Shown piece by piece: positions 1-8,121 of a stretch of DNA of 64,000 bases. Below the pieces are notes generated by a model. That model ran no database searches and was not told the origin of the DNA. It saw only the letters and a program-made list of their open reading frames with translations. Source of the stretch: Miltoncostaea oceani (GTDB lineage: Bacteria > Actinomycetota > Thermoleophilia > Miltoncostaeales > Miltoncostaeaceae); NCBI RefSeq assembly GCF_018141545.1, contig NZ_CP064357.1, positions 186,001-250,000 of the forward strand. The letters run 5' to 3'. Positions within the stretch are counted from its first letter, which is position 1, and every line of letters begins with the position of its first letter. The position numbers were made by a program, and so were the translations under genes.

Positions 1-2
1 TC

Positions 3-1052
3 CTCCGTCAGGACATCGGCAACCGGATCGCGATCGCCCCGGACGGGCGCATCGTCATCGCCGGGGCGAGCTCCGGGGCGAGCGGAAACATCGTCGTCGT
101 GCGCCTCGACGCCGCCGGCAACCTCGATGCGTCATTCGACGGCGACGGGCGCTTTGTCAGCACCCTCCCCGAGAACGACTCAGCCCGGGCCCTGGTCGTG
201 CAGCCGGATGGGCGGATCGTGATCGCCGGCTCGCAGGGGATCGCCGGCAAGCGGTTCCCACTCATCGTGCGCCTCACCGACGCAGGTGCTGCCGACCCCA
301 CCTTCGGCCAGGCGGGCTTCATGCTGGTGCGCCGGGCCTCCGACGCGACCGGCAACTTCGATGAGCTGGTGATCCAGCCCGACGGCGCGCTCATCGCCAC
401 CGGAAGCACGATCGCCCGCCTCACCCCCGAGGGCGCGGTGGACCTGGCCTTCGGCAACGCGGGCCAGGCCCGCATTCCATCCGGCATCAGCGGCCGGGCA
501 CCGGTGACGCTCGCCCCCGATGGTGATCTGGTCATGGCCGCCACCACGTCGACCGTGGCCGCGGGCAGTGTGCTGCTCGCCCGCTACGAAGGCGGTGGCA
601 CGCTACGACCGGCCCGCTGCGCCGGGCGGATCGCCACCTTCGTCGGCACCAACGCGGGTGAGAACCGGATGCGGGGCACCGAGGGCGACGACGTGATCAT
701 GGGGCTCGGTGGCAACGACACCATCTCCGGCCTCGGTGGCAACGATGTCGTCTGCGCCGGCCCCGGCCGCGACAAGGTCCTCGGGAACGCTGGAAACGAC
801 CGCCTCTTCGGCGAGGCCGGCCCCGACCGGCTCCTCGGCGGCCCCGGCAACGATCGCCTGTCGGGTGGCCCGGGCCGCGATCACCTGAGCGGTGAGGACG
901 GCGTCGACCGGCTCCTCGGTGGCCCCGGCCCGGACCTGCTGCTCGGTGGCTCAGCCGGCGACATCCTCGACGGCCTCGCCGGACGCGATGAGGCCCGCGG
1001 CGGCGACGGACGCGATGTCTGCCGCGCTGAGGTGGTGCGACAGTGCCCGTGA
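3..1052 (+). CDS. Delta-60 repeat / RTX calcium-binding surface protein (5' end outside window)
   Basis: The reading frame is open from the window edge, so the N-terminus is missing. The first part has delta-60 repeats (PDGR-IVIAG followed by VRLD-AGNLD-SFDGDG and similar), which usually form a beta-propeller in secreted proteins. From about position 640 the protein becomes a run of Gly/Asp nonapeptides of the GGxGNDxL type, the haemolysin-type (RTX) calcium-binding repeat that folds as a parallel beta-roll once calcium is met outside the cell. It ends RAEVVRQCP. An extracellular calcium-binding protein is therefore likely; whether it is anchored cannot be seen. Its stop codon overlaps the next start (GTGA at 1049-1052), so it is translationally coupled to the S74-domain gene. 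Confidence 0.85.
   Translation, partial: LRQDIGNRIAIAPDGRIVIAGASSGASGNIVVVRLDAAGNLDASFDGDGRFVSTLPENDSARALVVQPDGRIVIAGSQGIAGKRFPLIVRLTDAGAADPTFGQAGFMLVRRASDATGNFDELVIQPDGALIATGSTIARLTPEGAVDLAFGNAGQARIPSGISGRAPVTLAPDGDLVMAATTSTVAAGSVLLARYEGGGTLRPARCAGRIATFVGTNAGENRMRGTEGDDVIMGLGGNDTISGLGGNDVVCAGPGRDKVLGNAGNDRLFGEAGPDRLLGGPGNDRLSGGPGRDHLSGEDGVDRLLGGPGPDLLLGGSAGDILDGLAGRDEARGGDGRDVCRAEVVRQCP
660..1030 (+). repeat. RTX nonapeptide repeat array
   Basis: Tandem codons for GGxGNDxxx/GGPGxDxLx units inside the first gene, about ten copies, typical of calcium-binding beta-rolls. Cys residues occur just before and after the array (VVCAGPG, DVCRAE), a pattern known from actinobacterial versions. Confidence 0.8.
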
Positions 1053-1396
1053 GCGCGGACGAGCCCGAGCAGGCAGGGCCCAGCCCCTCCCAGGCCATGG
1101 CCCGCCTTCGCCGGATCCGTGGCGTCAGCTGGGAGTGGAAGGACCCGAGCCACCCGAGCCACCGCCCCGGCCGCCAGATGGGTGTGATCGCACAGGAGGT
1201 CCAGGAGGTCTTCCCCGACCTGGTCCGCGAGGGCGCCGATGGCTACCTCACCGTCGACTACGCCGGGCTGCTCGCCCCGGTGATCGAGGCGATCAAGGAA
1301 CTCGATCTGCGTCTCGAGCGAATCGAGCGGCACATCGGCCTTCCACACGAGGCGCCCAGCGACGATCCAGGTGTTCAGCCCGAGGAGATGAGATGA
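1049..1396 (+). CDS. Stand-alone S74 (endosialidase-type) intramolecular chaperone domain lacking its N-terminal motif
   Basis: About 115 residues. The core ARLRRIRGVSWEWKD, then GVIAQEVQEVFPDLV and LTVDYAGLLAPVIEAIKEL, are hallmarks of the S74 chaperone domain found at the C-terminus of phage tailspikes and in MYRF. It ends in a short coiled-coil-like stretch (LDLRLERIERHIG), which fits the trimerising helix of the family. In a normal S74 protein the domain begins with S-D-x-R-L-K-x-D-I about ten residues before RLRRIRGV. Here that motif is absent and the protein starts MSADEPEQ. The motif is present instead at the very C-terminus of the protein encoded at 3614-4171. The GTG start at 1049 is chosen for its GTGA overlap with the upstream stop; GTG 1043 is an alternative. 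The 3' end overlaps the next gene by ATGA. Confidence 0.85.
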   Translation: MSADEPEQAGPSPSQAMARLRRIRGVSWEWKDPSHPSHRPGRQMGVIAQEVQEVFPDLVREGADGYLTVDYAGLLAPVIEAIKELDLRLERIERHIGLPHEAPSDDPGVQPEEMR

Positions 1397-3537
1397 GCTT
1401 CACGTCCGGCCGGCGGGTCGGCCCCTACGTCGTGGAGGCTCCTGTCGCCGGCGATGGCGGTTCGGGCCGCTGGACCGCCTCAGAGCCCGGGATGGATCGC
1501 CAGGTGCTCCTCACCGTGACACCGCTTCCGGCCGACGCGACCCAGCGGGATGAGTTGCGTGACCGACTCAGGCGGCGGGCCGCCCTCGAGCACCGGGCGC
1601 TGCTGCCGGTGTATGAGGTGGGCGAGGAGGAGGGTTTCGCCTGGCTCGCCACCCGCGCCCCGCAAGGCCGTCCTTCGTCGGCTGCGTCCCCGCTCGGGCC
1701 CGAGCGGGGTGCGCGGGCGGTCGAGGATCTCGAGTCGGCGCTCGTGGCGCTCGCCGGCACGGGCCTCGCGCCGCGGCGCATCGGCCCCGAGGACGTCGTC
1801 ATCGAAGGTGATCGCGCGTTCCTCCTGCCGGGGGATCTGGACGGCGGCACCGATTCCTCGGCGGCAGAAGCCGACCTCGGCCGCATCACCGCGGGGCTCA
1901 CCCGCTCCGGTCGTCGGTCGCGCACGGCTCTCCTCGCCGGCGTCGCGGTCGCGGTCGTCGCCTGTCTGGCCGTTCTCGTGGTGGTCCTTGCGACCCGCGG
2001 CGAATCCGAGCAGGCCGCCTCGGCCGATGCGCCTGTGGCGACGGTGGCGGCGAAGATCCCCCTGGGTGTGAGCCCGCGCGGGGTCGCCGTCGTCGACGGA
2101 CAGGTCTGGGTCGGCAGCGGCGCCGGCGTGCTGCGCATCGACCCGGCCACCAACGAGGTCGTCGGGGGACCGATTCCCGTCGGCCGCGACCTCGAGGTCC
2201 TCAACGTCGAGCCCGGCGACGGAGTCGTCTGGGCGGCGGTGGGGGCGCCGGAACCGGGGTCTCCCGGAGCTGTCGTGCGCATCGACGCATCCTCGGGGCG
2301 TGTGACGGGTCGCGTCGCCGCGGGGGCCGGGACGGCGGACGTCCGGGAGCACCGCGACCTGTTGTGGATCGCCCGCCTCGGGCCGGCGGGGCCCGAGCTC
2401 GTCCGCCACGACGCCCGGTCGCTGGCGGCCGTGGGCGAGCCGATCCCCCTCGGAGAGCAACCCACCCGCCTCGCCTTCACCGACGAGCACGTCTGGGTCA
2501 GCGACCTCGCGGGTGAGGTGATGCGCGTGCCCCTCGACGGCTCCGGGCCGCCGACCCCGTTCATCTTCGGCGGGGCGGGCTTCGGCGCCGTTGCCGACGG
2601 CGGGGTGCTCTGGGTCCCCGACATCGTCTCGCGGAGCGTCAGCGCCTACGACGCCGCCTCCGGCCGGCCCCTCGCCGATTCGGCCGTCTTCGAGCACCAG
2701 GTGACCACGGTGCGCGCCACCGAGGACGCGATCTGGGCGACGACCGTCGACGCCGGGCTCTACGAGATCGATGGCCCCGTCGACCTCGTCCGCGTCGACC
2801 CGGTGTCACGGGCCGCCGTCGGGGAGCCGGTGCGCCTCGGCGACGGCTTCCGGGGAATCGCCGTCGACGACGGCTCCGTCTGGGTGCCGACCGCCTCGGA
2901 CGAGACCCTCTGGCGCCTCGAGCCGTCCCCGATCCCCCTGGCGGCCGAACCCCCGGACGGGCCCTCGTCCTCGAGTACCGCCCGAACCTTGACGCCGGGT
3001 CCGCTCGGGGTGGGGCCGAGGACGTCGACGGTCTTCGCGGTGCCGTTCCGCGTCGCGCCGTCGGATGAGCGGTGGCTCGCCATCGGTGAGACGACCGAGG
3101 TCGTCGATTTCGTGCGCTACGACGAGCCCGAGGTCCGCCTCTCACTTGTGAGTGCGCAGAGGTTGTTCCAGGTCAGCGGCCGGCTCGAGCCGCTCCAGAG
3201 CGCAGACCAGCTGCTCGACCGCCTCCGATCCGACCCCTCCGTGACGACCGAGCCGTTGCCGCCGGTGCGCGTCGGCGATGCGACCGCCCGCGGCCTGCGT
3301 GTCCGGGTCCGCGACGTCACCGTGGCGGCCCCCTGTCCGGGCCTCGCCTGCATCCGGCTCCTCCCGATCGAGGACGGCAGCTTCTTCCTCCTCCGCAAGG
3401 AGGGGCGGGTCGATGACATCTACGCGGCCGACGTCTCCGGCCGGGTCCTGATCGTCGATCTCGAACAGCCCGCCGACAGGCCCCTCACCGCGACCCCCGC
3501 GACGCTCGAGGATCTCGGGCTCTCGTGGGACGGCTGA
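1393..3537 (+). CDS. Degenerate protein kinase / TM / beta-propeller membrane protein (paralogue 1)
   Basis: 714 residues. Residues 1-150 follow the plan of a bacterial Ser/Thr kinase but lack catalytic residues. The N-lobe reads GPYVVEAP...ALEHRALLPVYEVGEEEGFAWLATR, with Thr where VALK would have Lys. The counterpart of HRDVKPANVLV reads PRRIGPEDVVI and the DFG position reads PGD. It is a compact pseudokinase. One TM helix follows (about 177-203), then a YncE/virginiamycin-lyase-like propeller with repeated VWVGS..GVLRIDP and LWIARLG blades. A C-terminal domain from about residue 530 is shared with the gene at 8118. An N-in orientation would place the pseudokinase inside and the propeller outside. 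The ATG overlaps the previous stop (ATGA). Confidence 0.8.
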   Translation: MSFTSGRRVGPYVVEAPVAGDGGSGRWTASEPGMDRQVLLTVTPLPADATQRDELRDRLRRRAALEHRALLPVYEVGEEEGFAWLATRAPQGRPSSAASPLGPERGARAVEDLESALVALAGTGLAPRRIGPEDVVIEGDRAFLLPGDLDGGTDSSAAEADLGRITAGLTRSGRRSRTALLAGVAVAVVACLAVLVVVLATRGESEQAASADAPVATVAAKIPLGVSPRGVAVVDGQVWVGSGAGVLRIDPATNEVVGGPIPVGRDLEVLNVEPGDGVVWAAVGAPEPGSPGAVVRIDASSGRVTGRVAAGAGTADVREHRDLLWIARLGPAGPELVRHDARSLAAVGEPIPLGEQPTRLAFTDEHVWVSDLAGEVMRVPLDGSGPPTPFIFGGAGFGAVADGGVLWVPDIVSRSVSAYDAASGRPLADSAVFEHQVTTVRATEDAIWATTVDAGLYEIDGPVDLVRVDPVSRAAVGEPVRLGDGFRGIAVDDGSVWVPTASDETLWRLEPSPIPLAAEPPDGPSSSSTARTLTPGPLGVGPRTSTVFAVPFRVAPSDERWLAIGETTEVVDFVRYDEPEVRLSLVSAQRLFQVSGRLEPLQSADQLLDRLRSDPSVTTEPLPPVRVGDATARGLRVRVRDVTVAAPCPGLACIRLLPIEDGSFFLLRKEGRVDDIYAADVSGRVLIVDLEQPADRPLTATPATLEDLGLSWDG

Positions 3538-3613
3538 GATGGACGGGGAAGATCCGCCGCGCCCTGGCCGTCATGTGCACGACGAACCACTCCCATCCCC
3601 TGAAGGAGCGATC

Positions 3614-4171
3614 ATGAGCGCCGAGAGCAACGCCCCGATCATCGAGGCCGAGGGCCTGCAGGTGAGCGAGATGAGCGAGACCGAAGCCCACGCCTTCCGC
3701 CCCGGCCGGGACGTCCCCGAGTCCGAAGCCCACGCGTTCCGCGCCGGCCGGGACGCGCCTGAGACGGAGGCCCACGCCATGCGCGGCAAGTCCCCGGCGG
3801 AAACGGAGGCCCACATGCCGCGACTCGGCCGCATCGACGACACCGACGGTGAGCCCGAGGCCGCGACCGAAACCGAGACCGAGGCCCACGCGTACAGGTC
3901 CGGCCGGGACGTGCCCGAGACCGAGGCCCACGCCGCGCGCGGCCGTGCCAACCCCGCCGAGACCGAGGCCCACGGCCGGCGCGGCCCGGCGCCGTCCGAG
4001 ACGGAGGCACATGCGTCGCTGCGGATCAGCTTCCCGCCTCAGACCGATGAGCACACCCTGACGATCGTCTACCGGCCGCCGGCCCGCCCCGGTGACGAGC
4101 CCGAGGTCGTCCTGCACCGCGCCTACGCCCGCTCGGACGTCCGCCTCAAGCAGGACATCAGGGCCGTCTAG
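3614..4171 (+). CDS. ETEAHA-repeat protein ending in an S74 autocleavage motif
   Basis: 185 residues, no signal peptide or TM segment. After a leader of about 20 residues (MSAESNAPIIEAEGLQVSE) there are eight copies of [E-T/S-E-A-H] units starting at residues 22, 36, 50, 63, 88, 102, 116 and 129, most continuing A-x-R-x-G-R-D-x-P with a 13-14 residue period. A conserved domain follows (SLRISFPP, LTIVYRPP, PGDEPEV), and the protein ends S174-D-V-R-L-K179-QDIRAV. S-D-x-x-L-K is the Ser-Lys dyad and cleavage site of S74 domains, but the rest of the fold is in the gene at 1049. The ATG at 3614 has a good Shine-Dalgarno (aaggag, 3603-3608). The layout of leader, repeats and conserved tail could suit a peptide precursor, but no modifying enzyme is evident. 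A short homologue lies at 19403. Confidence 0.8.
   Translation: MSAESNAPIIEAEGLQVSEMSETEAHAFRPGRDVPESEAHAFRAGRDAPETEAHAMRGKSPAETEAHMPRLGRIDDTDGEPEAATETETEAHAYRSGRDVPETEAHAARGRANPAETEAHGRRGPAPSETEAHASLRISFPPQTDEHTLTIVYRPPARPGDEPEVVLHRAYARSDVRLKQDIRAV
3677..4017 (+). repeat. ETEAHA coding repeats (eight units)
   Basis: In-frame tandem repeats of about 39-42 bp coding ETEAHA(x)R(x)GRD(x)P. Codon choice varies between copies (gaa/gag, acc/acg, gcc/gca), so the peptide rather than the DNA appears to be conserved. One unit (residues 63-87) is lengthened by an acidic insert. Confidence 0.8.
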
Positions 4172-4173
4172 GG

Positions 4174-7100
4174 GTGGACGCCGCCCCGGCGCAGACGACC
4201 GCCTGTCCACGATGCGCGACCCCGGCTCCGGCCGGGGCGCGCTTCTGCGCGTCGTGCGGGGCTCGGCTCGACCCCTCCGGGGAGCGCCCCGACGCCCGTA
4301 AGCAGGTGACCGTCGTCTTCTGCGACCTCGCCGGCTCGACGGCCCTCGGTGAGCGCCTCGACCCCGAGGCCCTCCGCGACGTCCAGATGCGGTACTTCGC
4401 CGTCTGCGAGCGGGCCCTGACCCGCCACGGGGGGACCGTCGAGAAGTTCATCGGGGACGCGGTGATGTGCGTCTTCGGCATCCCCGTCGTGCGTGAGGAC
4501 GACGCCCTCCGTGGGTGCCGGGCGGCGCTCGAACTCGTCGGGGCCGTGGAGGACCTCAACGGCGAGCTCGAGGCCGAGTGGGGTGTGCGCCTGTCGGTGC
4601 GGACCGGCGTCAACTCGGGTCCCGTGGTGGCGGGCGACCCCGACCGCGGCCAGGCGTTGGTGACCGGCGACGCCGTCAACACCGCCGCCCGCCTGGAGCA
4701 GGCCGCCACCGCCGGGCAGGTGCTGATCGGGCCGCTGACCCGCACCCTGGTGGGGGATGAGGCCCTCTGCGAGCCACTCCCCCCGTTGGAGCTCAAGGGC
4801 AAGCGCGAGCGGTTGCCGGCGTGGCGCCTCGTCTCCCTGCAGCGGGCCGCGGCGTCGCCGGTGGGTGAGGGCCCCCTCCTCGGCCGCGACGACGACCTCG
4901 CCCGGCTGGGCGCCTGGCACGCCGGCGTCACTGAGCGCGGCCGCGGTGGACTCGCGGTGGTGGTCGCCGGGCCGGGGGTGGGGAAATCGCGACTCGTCGC
5001 GGCGTTCGCCGCCGACGTATCGGGGCGGGTCCTCAGTGGCCGCTGCCCGCCCTATGGGGAGGGCGTCACCTACTGGCCGCTCGCCGACTGGATCGACCAG
5101 ATCGGCGACGCCGCCCTCGCCCGTGCGGGCCGCGAGGCGGAGGGTGTCCTCGCCGCCGCCACCGGTCGCGGCCAGGGATCCCCGACGCGCGATGAGATCG
5201 CCGGCGCCGCCCGCGGCCTGGTGGCGGCCCTCGCCGAGGACGGACCCCTGGTGCTCGTGGTCGAGGACGCCCAGTGGGCGGAAGCGGCGATGCTCGACCT
5301 GATCGACGACCTCGCCCGGGTTCCCGGGGTGGCGGTGGTCGGCGCCGCCCGCCCCGAGCTGCTCGAGGTCCGACCGGGCCTCGCCGGTGGCCGCGACGAC
5401 CTGTTGCTGCGCATCGGCCCCCTCGATGACGTGGCGGCGGCGGCCCTGTCGCGGCACGTCGCGGCGGCCCTCCCCGATGCGGAGCGGGCGGGGCTCCTCT
5501 CCGCGGCGCGCGGCAACCCCCTCGCCGTCTGCCAGCTCGCCCGGCACCTGGCCGAAGGGGGCGATCCGGGGGCGCTGCCACCGGGGCTGGAGGCGGTGCT
5601 GCAGGCGCGTGTGGAGCGCCTCGACCCGGAGGAGCGGTCGGTCGCCGAGCGGGCGGCGGTGATGGGCCGTGAGTTCTGGGACGACGGCCTGCGTGTCCTG
5701 TCGCCCGAAGCCCCGGCCCCGGCGGTCGCGATCGCGGGGTTGGTGAGGCGTGAACTGGTCGCCGAGGGCCGCGCCGACGCCGCCCCCGAGGTCCAGTCAC
5801 CGACGCTCTCGAGGGCCTTCGCGGCGGAGAGCCGCCCCTACAGTTTCACCAGTTCCCTGATCCGGGACGCCGTCTACCAGGGGATGCCGAAGCTGCGGCG
5901 CGCCGACCTGCACGAACGCCTCGCCGGTGTCCTCGGCGACGCCTCCGCGGCCGATGAGATGGTCGCCTTCCACCTCGAGCGCGCCGCCCGCCTGCGGGCC
6001 GAGCTCCGGCCCGAGGATGCGCGGTCGCTGGCGGGACGCGCCGCCGAGCGGCTCGAGCGGGCCGGTGAGAGGGCCCTCGCCCGCGAGGACCCGGTGGCCG
6101 CCCGCGCCCTTCTCACCCGCGCCGCAACGCTCCTGGCTGATGACGACCAGGCCCGCTCGCGTATCGAGGCGAGCATCGCCGAGGTCGGGCCGACCCCCGG
6201 GATGGAGTTGCTGCCGGGTGATGTGCTCGGTGGCTACCGCGTCCTCGGCCAGGCGGGGCGCGGGGGGATGGGCGTCGTCTACCGCGCCGAGGACCCGGCT
6301 CTTGGGCGGCAGGTGGCGTTGAAGGTGATCGCCCCGGCCCTCTCGGCGGATCCGCGTTTCCGTGAGCGGTTCGCCCGTGAGAGCCGGATCGCCGCCCGCC
6401 TCGAGCATCCCTGCGTCGTCCCCGTCTACCGCGCCGGCGAGGAACACGGGCAGCTCTACATCGCGATGCGCTTCGTCGATGGGACCGACCTCGCGGCCCT
6501 GCTGCGTGACGGGCCGCTGCCGCCGACGCGCACCGCGGCACTCGTCTCACAGGTCGCGGAGGCCCTCGACGCCGCCCACACCCGTGGCCTGGTGCACCGC
6601 GACGTGAAGCCGGCGAACGTCCTCGTCACCGGCGACGGGACGGCCGAGCACGCCTACCTCACCGACTTCGGGTTGACGATCGAGCAGACCGGCGACGGCG
6701 GGGGCCTGACGAAGACCGGCCACTGGGTCGGGACGCTCGCCTACATCGCCCCCGAGCAGATCCGCGCCGAGGGTGTCGATGCCCGCGCCGACGTCTACGC
6801 CCTCGGCGCGCTTCTCCACCAGTGCCTCACCGGCCGGCTGCCGTTCCCGGTCGACACCGAACTCGAGGCGCTCGCCGCCCACCTGGACGACCCGCCGCCA
6901 AAGCCGAGCGAGCATGGCGCACCGCGTGCCTTCGACCGGATCGTCGAGCGTGCGATGGCGAAGGACCCTGAGGACCGGTACCGCTCGGCGGGGGACCTCG
7001 GACGCGCGGCCCTCGCCGCGGCCTTGGGTGAGAGGGCGCGGCTCACCGAGCGCAGCGTCGCGACGGGTGCGGCGGCGCCGGTGCGCGGGGACCGCCACCT

Positions 7101-8121
7101 GCGCACCCGCGCTCGCCGGCGGCGCACGGTCATCACCTCGGTGGCGGCGGCGGCGATCGTGGCGGCATCCGGTGTTGCGGCGACGCTCGCCCTCACCGGT
7201 GGAGGAGGCGGCACCGAGGCGGTTGCCGCGAACCCGGCGGGGCGGGTCGTCGGTCCACCGATCCCCATCCCGATCGCCGGCGACCGCGTCGCCGCCGGGG
7301 ACGGCCAGGTCTGGGCGATCGCCACCGGCGGCGGCAACCTCGCCCGCCTCGACATCGACTCCGGGGAGGTCGCCGACTACCCGCCGGCGATCGACCTCGG
7401 GGGAGGGGAGTTCCCGGACGTCGCGGTCGGCGCCGGCGGGGTGTGGGCTGCCCATGCCATCGAGACGGTTGGCGGCGTCGACCACGTCGATCCCGCCACG
7501 GGGGACGCCGTCCAGCGCGTCAGGTTCCCGGGCGCCCGGGCGCTCGCGACCACCGAGGGCGCCGTGTGGGCCGTCTCGGGCACGCCTCAGGCCGCGGAGG
7601 CCGGGAGCCTCGTGCGGATCGACCCGGTGAGCGACCGGCGTGTCGGGGCGGCGGTCGCCACCGGCCGCGGCCCGGCCGACGTCGCAGTGGATGGAGCCGG
7701 GGTGTGGGTGGCGAACACCCACGCCGACTCGGTGTGGCGGTTCGACCCGGACACGCGGAGGGTCCTCGCCCGGATCCCCGTCGGCGACGATCCCCGTGCC
7801 ATCACCGTCGGCGCGGGCGGGGTGTGGGTCGCGAACGTCGGCGACCGCACGATCACACGGATCGACCCCGCGACGAACCGCGTCCAGGGTGCGCCGATCT
7901 CACTCGGCAAAGAGATCGAGGACGTCGTCGCATCGGACCGGGCCGTGTGGGTCGCCGCCGCCGACGGGACCGTCACCCGCCTCGACCCAGCGACCGGCCA
8001 GACGGTCGGCCAACCACTCCCCACCGGGCGCGCCCCCCTGGCACTCGCCGAGGACGCAGGCGTCGTCTGGGCCGTCAGTGCCGCCGACCGCACCCTCACC
8101 CGGATCGAGGAGTCTCGATGA
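4174..8121 (+). CDS. Zinc-ribbon / adenylyl cyclase / AAA ATPase / Ser-Thr kinase / TM / beta-propeller fusion
   Basis: 1,315 residues. Domains in order: zinc ribbon (C11, C14, C25, C28); class III nucleotide cyclase (about 43-220) with metal Asp51 and Asp95, EKFIGD Lys91 and a GDAVNTAARL motif, so probably active on ATP; STAND/AAA-type ATPase with Walker A GPGVGKS near residue 270 and a long helical region; complete kinase (about 683-950) with GRGGMG, Lys717 in VALK, HRD Asp810 and DFG Asp831; one TM helix (about 986-1010); and a YncE-like propeller (about 1030-1315). Cyclase/ATPase/kinase fusions are known near some peptide-modification clusters. The propeller would be outside and the enzymes inside, giving a sensor that produces both cAMP and phosphorylation. 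GTG start 2 bp after the ETEAHA stop; ATGA overlap downstream. Confidence 0.9.
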   Translation: MDAAPAQTTACPRCATPAPAGARFCASCGARLDPSGERPDARKQVTVVFCDLAGSTALGERLDPEALRDVQMRYFAVCERALTRHGGTVEKFIGDAVMCVFGIPVVREDDALRGCRAALELVGAVEDLNGELEAEWGVRLSVRTGVNSGPVVAGDPDRGQALVTGDAVNTAARLEQAATAGQVLIGPLTRTLVGDEALCEPLPPLELKGKRERLPAWRLVSLQRAAASPVGEGPLLGRDDDLARLGAWHAGVTERGRGGLAVVVAGPGVGKSRLVAAFAADVSGRVLSGRCPPYGEGVTYWPLADWIDQIGDAALARAGREAEGVLAAATGRGQGSPTRDEIAGAARGLVAALAEDGPLVLVVEDAQWAEAAMLDLIDDLARVPGVAVVGAARPELLEVRPGLAGGRDDLLLRIGPLDDVAAAALSRHVAAALPDAERAGLLSAARGNPLAVCQLARHLAEGGDPGALPPGLEAVLQARVERLDPEERSVAERAAVMGREFWDDGLRVLSPEAPAPAVAIAGLVRRELVAEGRADAAPEVQSPTLSRAFAAESRPYSFTSSLIRDAVYQGMPKLRRADLHERLAGVLGDASAADEMVAFHLERAARLRAELRPEDARSLAGRAAERLERAGERALAREDPVAARALLTRAATLLADDDQARSRIEASIAEVGPTPGMELLPGDVLGGYRVLGQAGRGGMGVVYRAEDPALGRQVALKVIAPALSADPRFRERFARESRIAARLEHPCVVPVYRAGEEHGQLYIAMRFVDGTDLAALLRDGPLPPTRTAALVSQVAEALDAAHTRGLVHRDVKPANVLVTGDGTAEHAYLTDFGLTIEQTGDGGGLTKTGHWVGTLAYIAPEQIRAEGVDARADVYALGALLHQCLTGRLPFPVDTELEALAAHLDDPPPKPSEHGAPRAFDRIVERAMAKDPEDRYRSAGDLGRAALAAALGERARLTERSVATGAAAPVRGDRHLRTRARRRRTVITSVAAAAIVAASGVAATLALTGGGGGTEAVAANPAGRVVGPPIPIPIAGDRVAAGDGQVWAIATGGGNLARLDIDSGEVADYPPAIDLGGGEFPDVAVGAGGVWAAHAIETVGGVDHVDPATGDAVQRVRFPGARALATTEGAVWAVSGTPQAAEAGSLVRIDPVSDRRVGAAVATGRGPADVAVDGAGVWVANTHADSVWRFDPDTRRVLARIPVGDDPRAITVGAGGVWVANVGDRTITRIDPATNRVQGAPISLGKEIEDVVASDRAVWVAAADGTVTRLDPATGQTVGQPLPTGRAPLALAEDAGVVWAVSAADRTLTRIEESR

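Noticed and set aside
8-547. Minus-strand frame at the window start
   Set aside because: Opposite the delta-60 repeats; Ala/Arg/Ser-rich with no recognisable domain.
892-1392. Upstream extension of the pseudokinase frame to 892
   Set aside because: Overlaps both the RTX and S74 genes and gives Arg/Pro-rich nonsense; the ATGA start at 1393 is far better supported.
3677-4017. CRISPR array
   Set aside because: The repeats are in frame, without constant-length spacers and with synonymous variation; they encode protein repeats.
4168-5547. Long minus-strand open frames opposite the cyclase/kinase gene
   Set aside because: Artefacts of high GC3 on the opposite strand; translation lacks any domain and the plus-strand gene is unambiguous.
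3614-8121. Calling the locus a TOMM/thiazole-oxazole peptide cluster
   Set aside because: A kinase/cyclase fusion and a repeat peptide are present, but no cyclodehydratase, YcaO or dehydrogenase, and the repeats lack Cys and have few Ser/Thr.
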